From: Crotophaga sulcirostris
Taxonomy: Eukaryota > Chordata > Aves > Cuculiformes > Crotophagidae
Length of the DNA: 64,000 nucleotides
Assembly (NCBI GenBank): GCA_013397455.1
Contig: VYZB01000117.1
Location: 251,060 to 315,059, forward strand
Reading direction: 5' to 3'
Made by a program: the position numbers and the translations under genes. Positions 1-12,765 of the stretch are shown here, piece after piece (position 1 is the stretch's first letter; the number at the start of each line of letters is the position of its first letter). The notes beneath the pieces were generated by a model, which was not told where the DNA came from, searched no databases, and saw nothing but the letters and a program-made list of their open reading frames with translations.

Positions 1-770
1 GAAATAAGCAACCAGGAAACAGTGGAAAATAGAGTTTTTTCATGTGGTAGGAATACACACAGAAAAGACTTACCCAAATTAATTCTCCGGAAGAATAGCA
101 ACAAATGAATTGATCAAGAGGAACATTTAAACTTCCAAGAGTACAAATGTTCTGTTTTCAGTGTTCTGGTATTAAATAGTTGATTTTTCTCACACAAATT
201 TTAAATTTTTGCTTCTCCATTGTATGACAGGAAATATTTTCCCATAACTTTTTAACAAATGCTATTTCATAATTCTCTTTACTGGGTCGCTAATCTCTTT
301 GCTCCTCAGTTTCCGTGATGCATGGAACATGTGACTTTTATTACCTCACTGAAAGATTTTGTGTACAAGTCCACATTTGATATATTTGGCTTTGATCACT
401 ACTACAGGACTACTTATATATAGGACAGAAATACAAACTATAATACATCTATCCAAAGAACTTTGACCAGGAACTTTTGGCATTGGTAATACTCTGCCAC
501 TGATAGGTCACAAATCACAGAGCACTTACTATAGCAAAGTAAAGGTGAAACACTTTCTTATTTTATCCTGTGGTGTTTTGACACATTTATATTTTGTTCT
601 TTACAGAAGCAATTTAAATAGTTTTGAACTCTCTATGACCCATAGCTGAGCTTCCTCTTATTAAAAAACATCAGGGGCAGAAGAAATGAAATGCAAAAAT
701 GTGGAAGGACCCAAAGCTTACACCCTGAACTCTACTTTGTACAAATTTGTTTTCTTCATATGTGAAATGC

Positions 771-841
771 AGGGAGACGGGAAGGGGAAGGGAAGGGAAG
801 GGAAGAGAAGGGAAGGGAAGGTTTCATTTCCTTTTTTTTTT
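771..841 (+). repeat. GGGAA-type simple repeat plus T-rich tail
   Basis: GGGAAG units repeat with slight variation from 771 to about 822, giving an all-purine strand. A pyrimidine run (TTTCATTTCC then a T run) follows to about 841. The open frame through it is low-complexity and not a gene. Confidence 0.85.
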
Positions 842-3394
842 ACTTCCTGGAAAGCTTTTGATCAGTATTCCTTATAAGTTGATACACTTACTAAAGACAA
901 TAATATGCTTATGTTTCATTTAGTGATTATTTTCAATCCCAAGGATTTTTAACAGAAGTCATCCTTTTCTCCCAATTAAGTAAGTTAGGGTGATGATTAT
1001 AAAATTCCCTTGCCAAAATTTTTACAAAAAGATCACATGAACCAACCTGATTTCCAGTGTAGCCTATTTTCATTGTAATCACTTTGAAATGACTGTTCTC
1101 CCAGTGTGTCACCTTGCTTCTAGTGTTTACACAAAGCATATCTTTTTCTTCAAGGTCAGAATGTGACTTAAGATGAATTTTTATCTCCTTTGACCTTCTC
1201 CACCCTTTCACTTTGTCTTGTAATGCATGAAACTTCAATATTTTCTTTTAAAGTACAACCTAAGGAATTCCTTGCAAGTTTTCATAGCACATCTTAGTTT
1301 CTTTAAGAAGGATAGGAGGTTTGTGCAGATGAAGCAAATGTGTAGTTTTCTCACCTGTTGCTTGCACTTCTAATCCTCTCCATTTGTTTCTTTGACAGAA
1401 ACAATACCTCTGACAAGAGATGTCTTTATGGTCTAATCCTTCTAACCCTTTTTACATGTAACTCTTCTGGAAGTCAGTGAAGGCTCCATTGGCACAGAAA
1501 AAATCAATTCTGCCACAGAAGATAAAATAGATATTTTTCAGCTCTGTGTCATGCAGAATAATATGTATCTTGGCTCAGCTGACTTCTCTTGATTCATTTG
1601 AATCATAAAGGTTTCAAGAAGTAGCTGCCATATTACAGCTCTTTCTTAAGTGTCCGTAAGTCCTAAGTGCGTTCTAGCAGCAAGAGATTCTCCTAATGTA
1701 TCCTTCTGAAAGCTCAAGTCTTTCAAAAGGTATTTTACATGTGATGAGGAGTAGATCCTCTACTTGAAATCAAAACATGTTAGAATCAGAAATTTGTAGG
1801 TTGACAGTCTCTAGATAATTTATTTATGTGCATCATTCCTCATTTGAATCTATAATCTAGCTTGAAGACAGAAATTCCTACAGTCTTCTACAACACAAAT
1901 TACAAACTATATCACACAGCCAATAGATTTCAAATAGTGCTGTCAGCCCCAAAACAACCTGAGCAGAGTGTTGCCAAGAAAGGAAGTGAGAAAACACTGA
2001 CTTCATCACAGAATGTGTTATTTTTATTTAACCTAACTCAGTGATAACATAAATTAAATTGACACAGTTTGGGAATCACAAGTGAAAGGAAATGTGAAGT
2101 GAGAGTCAACCATCCATGACGTATGTGATAAAGCATCTTGATGGGAGAAACTGGCTTTGCATGGCATCTATGAGACTGCAAAAATGCCTTATGGGTGTAC
2201 AAGGCAAAGAAGAAAACAAAAGAAAGAAAATCCTGTAGCAACAGCATCAGGAATCAGCGTAGAACTGGAGTAGCACAGGGAACTGAGAAATCACACAAGG
2301 ATCCAAACCACCCTAAAGTGACAATTAAGATCTCATTAATCTTGCTTCAAAGGAACTTTAGGGTTTTTTTTTTGTGGTTGAGCATATTTTCTGCAGTTTT
2401 CAATAATGGAGTCACATGTTGGATCTAAATGCACTTGTTTTTGGAAGCCTCATGACAAAAAGAAATACTTAGGTGCCTTCCCTGTGGACATTCACCTCTC
2501 CAATCTCTTTACGGTCCAGCTACTGAGCAACCTGACATATTCTTTCAATCAACTGGTTTGATTGGTATGTGGTAGCAGCCTTTGGGGCATAACAAACCTA
2601 GAAACACTGTGTGGAAAAATAATAATTTTCTATTTAGTCTAATAAGCCCTTTCTCCGCATGAGATTTCTTTCAGTTTAAAATTTTTCTGAGAAGATGATG
2701 CTTGCCATGTACACTGGTATTACTGTGTGCAGTCAGGAGAGTATTTTCTTTGCAAATGAGGTATACTGTAGTATGCAGTGAATTAGGAGTAGCAGGCTTT
2801 GCACAGCTGCTCCCACATTGCTGCTGGGCGAGTACAGCTATGGCTCTCAGATGCCCATAGTATAATAGCAACATTAATAACTTCAGGATGTGCCAAAAAG
2901 TTTGCAGAGATCTGCATTTATTCTATCCCAAAGCAAGAGATAAATGGAGAGCAGGTAATATATTTTTCTGCCACAATCACAGTTTAAATTTGATATACGA
3001 ACAGCATAGCAATGACTCTAGGCTGCATTACTCAGGATGTTTTGATACAAAGATTGTCCAAGGTGAAGTTAGTTGACACAATTACAGCAGAAATTAAAGA
3101 AAAGATTTTGAATGCCATATTAATTTGTTAAGCGAAATGAAGTACTAGAAACTGGGGTGAGACTTCAGGTACGTAGTAGGTGAATCTATGAGGGCCCAAA
3201 CAGGATTTCTGTATTTTTCTTTGGCACTTTGAACTGTACAGAATTAGGGTTCTGGACGAAGTAAACTTTCTGTCCAATCCAGTGAGATCATATAACCTTT
3301 AAAAAATGTAGGTTTTGGGGAACTTCTGGAATTTTAATTCAATTCTTGCTCAAACTAAGATAAGCTCTGAGGTTAGACAAACTTGCTACAGGGC
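842..3394. other. Unique AT-rich DNA, no gene seen
   Basis: Only short open frames without splice context occur. Several overlap on both strands, which is typical of noncoding AT-rich DNA. No repeat family was recognised. Confidence 0.5.
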
Positions 3395-3960
3395 CTTAAC
3401 AAATAGAGTGTTGAGGTCCACAAAGTATCTTCAAAATATTCTCCACTGCCCCTCTGGGCAACCTGTTTCTATGCTTAGACATCCTTATCTGAGCACACTC
3501 TGACTGCAACTCATCTATAGCAACTCATTAGCTAGTAGACAACAGCCATTACATGTCCCCTGAGCCTCCTATTCTCCAGCCTAAACATATCTAAATATGT
3601 CATTTTAGCTAAATCCATCCTGAGAATTCCCCGTAACATTATTCTTCATGTCTCTGGACAAGTTCTCTAGTGAGATTTGCTCCATATTCTTTCCAGGGAC
3701 CGAGACTGAGCTTACCAGCTTTTAGTTAACCACAGCCTCCTTGCTGCCTTTCTTGAAGGTGACCGTCATTTTTTCTAGTCAATAGGAACCCCCTCTGATT
3801 GCTACAGACTTTTAAAGATAACATAGAGTGGTCTTCCAGGGACAATATCCAGGTCCCTTGGTGCACTTGGCTGTACTTCCACATCATCTCTTCCTATGGC
3901 TCTGTTCAAGTCTAGTGTATTTGAATCATGCCTTGATGGGTTTTCGATTTTCATTAATAG
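3395..3960 (-). mobile_element. CR1 LINE fragment, 3' region and RT-flanking part
   Basis: Read on the minus strand this matches CR1 in two places. At 3448-3600 are the antisense 3'-region phrases 'cccctctgggcaacctgttt' and 'tctccagcctaaac'. At 3700-3950 the sequence follows the part of CR1 ORF2 around the reverse transcriptase (antisense 'gggaccgag..ctgagctt' and 'cttgaaggtgaccgtcatttt'). The element is heavily mutated, with internal deletions and no surviving frame. Together with 5225-5795 it is probably one old insertion, because the order of CR1 parts is collinear on the minus strand. Confidence 0.7.
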
Positions 3961-5224
3961 TTCTTAAGTCTGTTCTGTTTCTTCAGACGATTCAGAGATC
4001 CTGAAGCTCATCAGAAAAACTAAGGCAAAGAAGATGATGTGAGAGTTAGATTTACTAGGTGTGCTCCAGGACTCAACAGTAGAGAGAGGGAGGGAAGAGT
4101 TGTCCTGCCCTGGCTCAATGTGTCTGAAGATGCTGTGGTTCCAGATAGAGACAGTATTGAGACTGAGCAAATATTACCAATGAGCACATGTACACACACA
4201 AATCAATGTAGACAGAGAAAAGTGCTTTTATTGACACTCTTCTAACCATAACCAGCACTTGCAGAAACATCAGCAAGGATCGCTCAGTCCTGCTACTCAC
4301 TTTTGTCTGGTCAGGGCTGAAGAACATTATTGGAATATGCATACATAAGGAAGGTCTCTCCAGTAGCTGGTCTTGGATACCCACTCTGCCCAGTATTCTG
4401 CTCAGAACCTGGTCTCCTCCAGCTGCTGGCCTCTAGGCATCTCTTGCTACTTGTTGGCTACTCCTATCTGAATTTTGCATAGATTTCACACAAATGCTCA
4501 AAGTAGAAAAGTAATGCACATGGAAGATAGTAAAAATTAAAATTTAATGAGAATACAGGCTCATTAAAGACACAAGGCATCATAAGGCACAAGACTCAGC
4601 CAGACAACAGTATTGACCAGCAACCTCACACACAACTACTTTCCTCTTTTTGCCTTCTTTTTTGCACGTTTACACCTCCCTGAGCCACACTAAACCCTTC
4701 TTTTACCTGTCTTTGGTCCTTTTCTTAAAATTTCTGCAGTACATTTCGCATCATCCGACAGTTCCCTAAAACTTACAATAATAAGTTTTGCACAGTCCCG
4801 AGACTGGTCCTATGTTCTGTAGAAAGTCCTAGGACCTTCTAGGCAATAACCACTTTAGTTTGCATGGCTTTTGTGGAAAAGAGTTTCCTTTGCTGATTGA
4901 TCCTGATGGGTTTCATCCTAATGATTATGATGTAATCTTTGTTCTTTCTTCTAAGACTGTCGTATTAGGAGTCACCTCTTCAGCTCACGTGAATTTCCAT
5001 TGATTAGGGTTTGAATGATTAAGTTACAGGGTTTCTCTGCTTACTATTACTCCTCCTATCCTTTCCATGTCTATGCTGAACTGGTTTAGTCTGTGCCCAG
5101 ACAACTAAACAGGGAGTGTTTATTATCTCAGGTATCCATCACCATTAGGTCTCCAGCTCTATTCTTCTGCAGCTGATTTTCCTCTAGAAACTGTGCTTGT
5201 TGTTCACAATTTTCACTATTTAAA
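3961..5224. other. Unassigned sequence between two CR1 blocks
   Basis: No gene is seen. The interval is AT-rich and matches no family I recognise. It separates two CR1 blocks of the same orientation, so it may be diverged CR1, a later insertion, or both. Short antisense frames here (around 4039-4384) overlap each other on both strands and look random. Confidence 0.4.
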
Positions 5225-5795
5225 CTGCAGCTGAGCTGGTTTTGCTAACTTTAAGCCTGGGTTCTTGGGCAATGTCTCTGTGCCCCGCCTGAGCAGCATT
5301 TGCATTTGCACTAACTCAGGAGCTACCTTCTCAGCCAGTCTGGCTTTCAGCCACACCAGTTCAACTTACTGCAGACTGGAAAGGACAGAACTTGAGTTTT
5401 GAGGGAGCTGTCCTTAAAGATCAGTGAGCTCTATTGAGCTTTTTTATCCTTCAGAGCAGTCTCCCAACGCACATAGGCTACCAGTTTCCTGAACAAGCCT
5501 GCTTTACTGAAGTCCTGGGTGATTTTTCTGCTATCATATTGCTTCATTTATGTTAGAATCTTAAACTCCATCACCTCATGGTCACTGTAGACAATCCTGC
5601 TATTGATCATTCACCATTTCTTCCTTATTCATGAGTGACAGATCAAGCAGGGTGCGACCCTTGGGCTATGCCGCCAGCACCTGCAGCTAAAAATTCTCTG
5701 TGGTCTCCAGAAATCTCCTGCATTATTTATACCCTGACATGATGCTGTTATAGCAGATCCTAGTTTAACCATCCAGCATTCTTGATAAATTATGT
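5225..5795 (-). mobile_element. CR1 LINE fragment, upstream part of the element
   Basis: Minus-strand CR1. Recognisable antisense phrases run in the expected order: 'ttcagccagtctggctttc'-like text near 5330, 'gagctgtccttaaagat' near 5406, 'cagagcagtctcccaacgc' near 5452, 'tcctgaacaagcc' near 5487, 'ctgaagtcctgggtgat' near 5507, the 'catctcatggtcactg' counterpart near 5575, and the 'gatcaagcagggtgcgaccc' counterpart near 5641. No open frame survives. This is the 5'-ward continuation of the fragment at 3395-3960. Confidence 0.72.
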
Positions 5796-6982
5796 GAATG
5801 AGAAATGATGGTTTACTTTTAAATGTAAGTGTAGCATAACATTCCTAAAGAGAATAAGCATAATGACATTTTTAATACTACACTTTAATTTAAAGAAAAT
5901 ATTGTCAATAAGCTTATTTTATACATTTTGATTATAGACCTTGCAAGTCCCTTCTCTATCAGCTGTTACATGAGCTTCTGTCTCAGCAGCCTACATTTAA
6001 AATGCAAATGGTTCCTTTTTTAAAATGTTTTTATTTCAAAAGCAACCTAGCTAAAAAGTAATGTTTAAAAGAGAAGGAAAAGCAGTCCCAAGGGGCTAAC
6101 GTGAGTAATGTACCAATTATTTTCTGTGCTACAATTATATTTTCTGCCCTGAGAGAATGCAACAAAATATTGCTGCATTAAAAAAAAAAGGAAAAAAGAA
6201 GAAAGAAAGAAGGAAAAGAGTCATCTCTGTACAAAAGAAGTGTCACTGAAAATATTAACCATTGCATTCCCCTAGGAAGTGAATTACAGAACACTCACAT
6301 ATCTAATTATCTTTGTACTTTCAAGACAAGTTCATCCAAATAATTAAATTTGCAAACCTAAACATGGCCAAAAGTCTTCACCCACAAGTTTCCACATGTC
6401 TGTGGAAATTTGTGTCTGAAAGGCCAATATCCTACTACTACAAGCAGTTGCATCGTAAATTTTTTTTCTAAAACATATCAAATGATACATGAAATAAAAA
6501 TATTAAATTTCTATATGATATATCTTATAGAAGGCTTCAGAGTCAAGATGTTCTAGAATTTAGAAAACATTCCTTTCACTTTCAGTTTAAGCATAGTTAG
6601 AAATTTTATTCTGAAGCAATAGATGTTTATTTTTCTCTATCATGTTTACTTTCCTTTTTGTATTTGCAGAAAACACCAATATTTTGCCTCTACTAGTGAT
6701 ATCAGAGGACTTCATATTCAATAATGCACATCTTACTCTGAGTTATACTACTTCTTTATGTATCAGTTATTGTCTGCACTCCATCTTTCAGAGCTTGATT
6801 AATACTTGCCTCTATGGCATTGTAACAAATGCTTCTCGTTCTTTGTCCAGGAAATCATGAGCTTTCTAAGCACAAGAGCTGCTCATCTGATATGATCTAC
6901 CTTTATTAAAAGAATCTTCTATTGTACTCCCTGGTGTGATCAAAGCAACTGCTTTATAGTTGACCTGATAACATGTTCTTTT

Positions 6983-7006
6983 CTTTTATATATACATATA
7001 TAAAAG
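6983..7006. repeat. Perfect AT-rich inverted repeat
   Basis: Two 11-bp arms, CTTTTATATAT and ATATATAAAAG, are separated by only AC. The arms are exact reverse complements. It could extrude as a small cruciform, but AT dinucleotide runs form such palindromes easily by chance. Confidence 0.8.
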
Positions 7007-9540
7007 CAGTCTCTCTGGATAAGGAATTGAAATTACCACCACTGTGTTAGAAAAATTACAAATATTCATATATGTCCATCTGAGAGTTGTTAACTGTGTC
7101 CCAAAGGTGCCACATCCCAATGTTCCACACTCCTATTTTATTTCCACTTTTATTAAGCTTATGTTGTTCAGTCTGTGATCCAAAAAAACTTAAACTCATT
7201 ACTTGTCAGCTGCATGTTCCTTGGACTAATAAGGATAAAGATATTTGAATAACCCAATCCTGAGTAAGGTCAGAGAAAGGAACAAAAAAGTGCAAGGAAT
7301 TTGATCATTCCCTGCTTTTGTTTGATGGGGGGGGAAGCATAGGATCATGAAAGTTTGATAGGACCACACAGGGAAAGCTTGGTTGTGCCTCTACGGATGG
7401 TTTGACCTTGTTTGATATTAAGCAGCATATTCTCAGGCCAGAAGAATACATAAACATTTGAATAATTTTAAGCAAGTAAATTGTTCAATGGATTAAAGCT
7501 GCCATTAAAAAGTGTTGCTTATATGGATTATTTGTGTGTTCCATGGTAGTAACATGAAGACTAAGCTGGAAAGAGAGAAGATAGGGAATCTAATTAAGTA
7601 ATTCTAGGAATATCAAGCATAATTAGAGTCCCATGAACTGGTAGAGTTCCAGACAAAATATATATTGAAAGAAATTAAGGCATATTATTTGAAGGAACCT
7701 ACCTTGTCCTTTCTTTTCTTTCTTTCTATGATGTAATTCTATGACTCTTTCCATGGATAACTTCCCTGTTAACGAAACATCCACCAGAAATGCAAATCAA
7801 AGCTTGTCTAGAAATCTAAGGAACAATTTATAGGAAATATTGGACAGTTAGCTAAATAATTGTCTAAAATCAAGTAGGCAAAAACATGCATTATAATTTG
7901 AGGAAAAGGTATTTTAAAATCAGTATAAGTTTGTCAGAAATATAATCTAGATTGGTTAGTTTTATTTTTCCAATCTGTTTAGCAAATTACTGTAATTCTG
8001 GATGCAGCAGTGGAGAGAAAAGTGATTAGAAACTCTTTATGCTAGCAGTGAGGTGATAATATATGTTACTGTAGTCATTTAAAATATTATTACACCTGTT
8101 TAAGTTTGACTAATGTGATAACACAGGTAAAATAGCTTGAGGTAATTCTTACAAATGAAAACCAAAAATTTCATTCAGGTTTCACTAAATTTTCCAAATT
8201 AAACACAAATGAAGGCATTGTAAATATATCCATTCTCAGAAAAAAATGAGCTTACAGCTAAAAGCGGTGTGAAAACTCATGCTGCTTTTTTATAGAGCAG
8301 TAACATCTACCTTTGGGGACCACGGTAGGAAGAGAACTCTCTACCCCAGGCTAAACAGCATAAACTAGTTCACTTTCATGCTGTTCACAGTTAGTCTTCT
8401 CCAGGGCTGACTTGTGAGCCTACACCACCTATCATTTAGTCTTAGTGTTCTCTGGGAACCCCGTGGTGTTCCTGGGACACAGTCTGTGCAGTCTGTGTGT
8501 GCGTGTGCTGTGTCTCCTGCATAAGGAGATGCCTATGCTGCAGCTTAAGAAAGCATTACTTTTAAAGCATATGCTTAAGGTTGCATATTACTCACCCTTG
8601 TAAATCACACTGGTAGTTCAGTGGTGACATTGCACAAAGCCTGTTATCTCAGTGTTGTAGGATACATAATGCAGGAGTCAGCCTGCATTCATCTGAAGGG
8701 CAGCCTGGAGTGAAGTATTCTATCGTCAGTGATGCAGCTTTTTCTTTGAGACAACCACTTTGCTTCAGGATCCAACTAGGGAGAGAGCTGGTGTGCATGA
8801 AGGGTTTATAATCAGTTGACCACACAGTGAAATGCAAACCAAGCCACGCTGATAGTGTGTACATGTCTTCTTTGAAACCCAGTAGGGTCTTGTGCAGGTT
8901 TATGAAGTCATCAAGGAATCAAGACAAAATCAAGACGAAGTGCCATGCCATTGAAAAATATCATGTAGGATTAGGATAACCTTCATACTGGCAGAAAAAG
9001 TTATATCAGAAGCTACTTCAGTTCCTGGTGACCAGGGATGAGATATTGTAATGTCCAGGACCAGGTTAGTGGAAGAAAGTGCGGTGTTATCGGATACTGT
9101 AGGACTGCTGATATAGTTCCAACAGTATATAGGGTAACCTGGAGGAAGTGGAAGATGAAAGAGGCATGGCTAACAGAATGAGACCAGGATACAATGAATT
9201 TGCACCTAATTGATTGCAACAGTGCTTTTTAACTCAGCCAGAAAGAGGCAGTGATGATGTGCCACAGTAAGAGAAGGTTGCTCCTTGAACAACTGCATAA
9301 TTCTCTAGGGCAGGAGAGGTACATAAGACAAAGCAACATCTGCAGATTGACTTGAGGACTGAGTGGCACAGTGAACTGTGAACTAAATAATGGTTGTTAA
9401 GAATAAGGATCATGGTCATGTAACTGCATACTGTACTTGACTCAATCCAGTTTACTGCGCAGAGATATGTAATCAAAAAGGACTGAAAAGGATGACACCT
9501 ATACAAGCATTTTGGCCATGGCAGTCTGTAGGAATGTTAA

Positions 9541-9571
9541 TTAAAAAAAAAAAAAAAACAACAAAAAAAAT
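9541..9571 (+). repeat. Poly(A) low-complexity run
   Basis: An A run of about 18 is followed by CAACAAAAAAAA. No retroposon body or target-site duplication was recognised next to it. Confidence 0.8.
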
Positions 9572-12142
9572 CGAATTGTGGTTTTTTTGAGCACTTTTGC
9601 ATTTGTAAATTTGATTTTTAAATCCAAGGAAAAAGAAAAGTGCTAATCCAGGAAGAAATGAAAGATAGTTCACAGGCTTTGCCAGGGAAGATCATTTGCT
9701 CTGCCATTTGAGACTGGATCAATAAACCATTAGATCGGTTCCCTTTTCTCATCCACGCAAAAAGTACAGTAATTTGAAAGACCAGTTTGCATGCAAATAG
9801 GAATATAGATCTACTCCTTGTACAGAATTAGGGCAACAACAGCCTTAGGCTTCTCAGGTTGACCAAAGCTGGTTGGGAAGTAGATGATTAATTGTGGCAG
9901 GTTTTATGTACTTGTCTCTTCAAATAAGGATGAGAGTATAGGTCAACTTTCTTCCACTTTCTGATATTTATGTTACATTCCAGCAGGGATTCACATCATT
10001 CCGAAGCTCCCTTCCTTACCAAAGAGACAAGACAACAGAAATGACCCCTACCTGTACTAACCCATTCCAAATGTCAGGAGAGACAGATCAGTAACTGTGG
10101 TTGGAATGGTGTCAGAGTTTGAGCAAGCTCAGCTTGGCTATGCCTGTCAGCAGTCCTGCATTTTGAGCTAGAGGCTGCCAAAAAAGAAAGGAAACATGGT
10201 TTTGGCAGCATTTAAAAAAGCTGGAACAAGAACTTTTTTGGCCAGAATATGGAGGTGGGCTTCATCTTAACTACATTTTAAACTTGACATCTAGAGCTAA
10301 GATAATCACCCTACTTTGTTATTCTAGCCAGTAGAGCAATGAAGTTTTTCAGGGAGTGATTTTTCTGCCCTATTTTTAAACATCTACTTTAGTCTAAGTT
10401 GTATTACTCCAAGAAGGAACTGCTTCTTTCCATTGACTATAAAAGGAGCTGAGTATTTAGTTTGGCTATGTACATTGTACAAGATAAACTGCACTCTAAG
10501 TCCTCAATTTATTTTTCTACATTAGCAGCACTAACAGCTGAAAATAAGAAATTAACATTTAGCCACAAAGACACCCTAAGTATTGTTCTTCACAGTGTAG
10601 TAGTGTTCCTGATAATATACCTTCTGTAACAGGATTGATACAAGTCATTAAAAATTATTGCATTCAGAACTCACAAGGAAATTGTGCAGCAACATTTTGA
10701 GCTCTGGTCTTATTTCAAAGATGTCAGCCTTCCACTGGGTCTCAGTGGCATATAAATCTCTGACTTCAATGCCAGCCTGTGACACACTGACTAATTGGTT
10801 TTGACTACTTTTAAAAGTCTGTCACATTGTTTCTCTTGGAAATCTACATAGCTCATGTTTTTGCATTTATAAAAACTATCTACTCCAGACCTGAAATCAT
10901 TAGGACTCACTAGGTATAGAGGAGCAATTTTGGACTGACCACTGCCTTCAGGCGTGATTGTTATTGTTTCAGTCTTGCTGGGATATGCAGACTGGTCATG
11001 CAAAGCTACCATGTTGATCATGTCACTGTTAAGAAGGTGCTACTTACAAAAGATATGAGGGATTCAAATACAGGCACTGAATCTTGCTGAGTTATGGGGG
11101 AAATTTAAATATTTGTTACTTCTTCCATTAAAGTTATAAAAAAGAGAAAAAAAGAATGTGTCAGAAAGAGAGAAAAAAAACCCCACAAAACATTAAAGCT
11201 TTGAAACATGCAGAGTATTGAGCAAGAACTTAATTTTAACAATGCCCTTCTTTTGTTTTTTTTGTTTAGCTGGTGAGTGATTTTGTAAGGAAAAATGTAA
11301 AAGGAGAGATAATAATATTTACCATTTCTGGGAAGAAGTTATCTTCTCATTTACTCATTTTTTTTACTTATTGGAAATACTTTCCTTTTTTTCCTCTCAG
11401 TGCATTTGACAGTAGTACAGAGTACATTAAGTGCCTTATTTTTAGTTATAAATTAGCTGAGATTGTCTAAAGGTTTTGATACTGTTGTTCTGAAAGTGTA
11501 ATGATATTTTCTTGAAGATAAAACAGGAATAGCACATGAAGGCAGGGAACAAGGGGAACAGTGGAATAGCAATAGTTCTTTCTGCTGCTACTGGTGATTT
11601 CACTGTGGAGGATAAATAGACATACATAGTTTTATTAGGTACTAAAAACCTAACAAACTTCTGCTACCATCAGGATGTTTAAAAAGCTTTTAGTTGGGTT
11701 GGTAGATTTTTTGGTTTCTGGTTTTTTTTTTCCGTCATTCTTTCTGTCTAATTTTCTCTCGCCATGGGTTCGCAGCAGAACTGAAAATGAAACAGTCATG
11801 GTGGTCTATGTCTTTTTAAACAGAAATGTCAGAAAAGAACTAGAACAAGGAGGAAAAAGGTCATTAAAAAAAGAGCATCACGGCAGGGGCAAGATTTGCC
11901 CATATCTGACAGTGTCAGAATTTAGCCAGAAGTAAGAGAGAGATCAGTTATACAGATCAGTGACAGATTATGTGAATAAAGGCTCATCTCTGCAGGCACA
12001 GAGGAGTCCAGGGACACAAAGGTAGGTTGTAGAGCCCCAGTGTTAGACATGAGCCCCTGGCTCAGGTTCTTCCTGGGCTGTCTCAGGAAATCCTCAGCCC
12101 CATGGGCTGAGATCACTGCTTGGGATTTGGGACGTTGCAAGG

Positions 12143-12300
12143 GAAGAGCGGAGAAATAGCAATGGTCTGAGTAGGGTACAACAGAGGCCTCTGTCTTCAA
12201 GCTGGCTACTTTCTTCAAGATGGCTGCTGGAAGAGCAGAGAATTAGCGATGGTCTGAGTAGGGTAAAAGAGAGGCCTCTGTCTTCAAGGTAACTGCTGGA
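12143..12300 (+). repeat. Two-copy imperfect tandem duplication
   Basis: Copy 1 (12143-12229) and copy 2 (12230-about 12300) both start GAAGAGC and share ATGGTCTGAGTAGGGTA and GAGGCCTCTGTCTTCAAG with few mismatches. Copy 1 carries about 18 extra bases, CTGGCTACTTTCTTCAAG, which are themselves flanked by a CTTCAAG direct repeat. An open frame on the minus strand spans both copies but has no coding character. Confidence 0.85.
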
Positions 12301-12331
12301 GGGGCCAGGAATTCCAAGGAGTTCACATTTT

Positions 12332-12347
12332 ATATGTATATACATAT
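12332..12347. repeat. Perfect 16-bp palindrome ATATGTATATACATAT
   Basis: The sequence equals its own reverse complement. It is short and AT-rich, so function is doubtful. Confidence 0.8.
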
Positions 12348-12394
12348 TTTCAATTAAAGGATTTTCATCCTGGGCAGTCAGAGAGGTTTTTAGT

Positions 12395-12765
12395 CTACCG
12401 AAGAGAAGGTTCCGGGGAAACCTTTCAGTGCTCTAAGAAGGTCCACAGGAAAGCTGGAGAGGGCCTTTTTATCAGGGAATATAGTGATAGGATGAGGGGT
12501 AATGTTTTTAAACTGACGGAGGGGAGATTTAGATTAGATATTAGGAAGAAATTTTTTCACTGTGAGGGTGGTGAGACACAGGCACCCGTTGCCCAGGGAA
12601 GTCGTGGATGCCCCACCCCTGGACGTATTAAAGACCAGGTTGGATGAGGCTTTTGGTAACCTGGTCTAGTAGAAGGCGTCCCTCTCCATGGCCAGAGTGG
12701 TAGAATTAGACGGTTTTTAAGGTCCCTTCCAACCCAACCCATTCTATAATTCTGTGGTTCCATAC
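12395..12765 (+). mobile_element. CR1 LINE 3' fragment, relatively well preserved
   Basis: A plus-strand CR1 3' region with all the expected landmarks in order: 'gagagggcctttttatcag', 'ttagattagatattaggaag', 'ttcactgtgagggtggtgag', 'gttgcccagggaagtcgtgg', 'ccagagtggtagaattaga' and 'ggtcccttccaaccca', ending in octamer-like ATTCTATAATTCTGTGG. It is one of the least diverged CR1 copies here. An open frame of 129 codons on the opposite strand, extending beyond the element, is spurious. Confidence 0.92.

Larger units (their letters stand above)
5796..12142. other. Unique AT-rich DNA, no gene seen
   Basis: Apart from the AT palindrome near 7 kb and the A run at 9.5 kb, I see no repeat family and no exon with convincing splice sites. 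The segment around 8280-9210 is somewhat less AT-rich but matches nothing I can name. Purine-rich low-complexity sequence occurs at 6181-6220. Confidence 0.5.
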
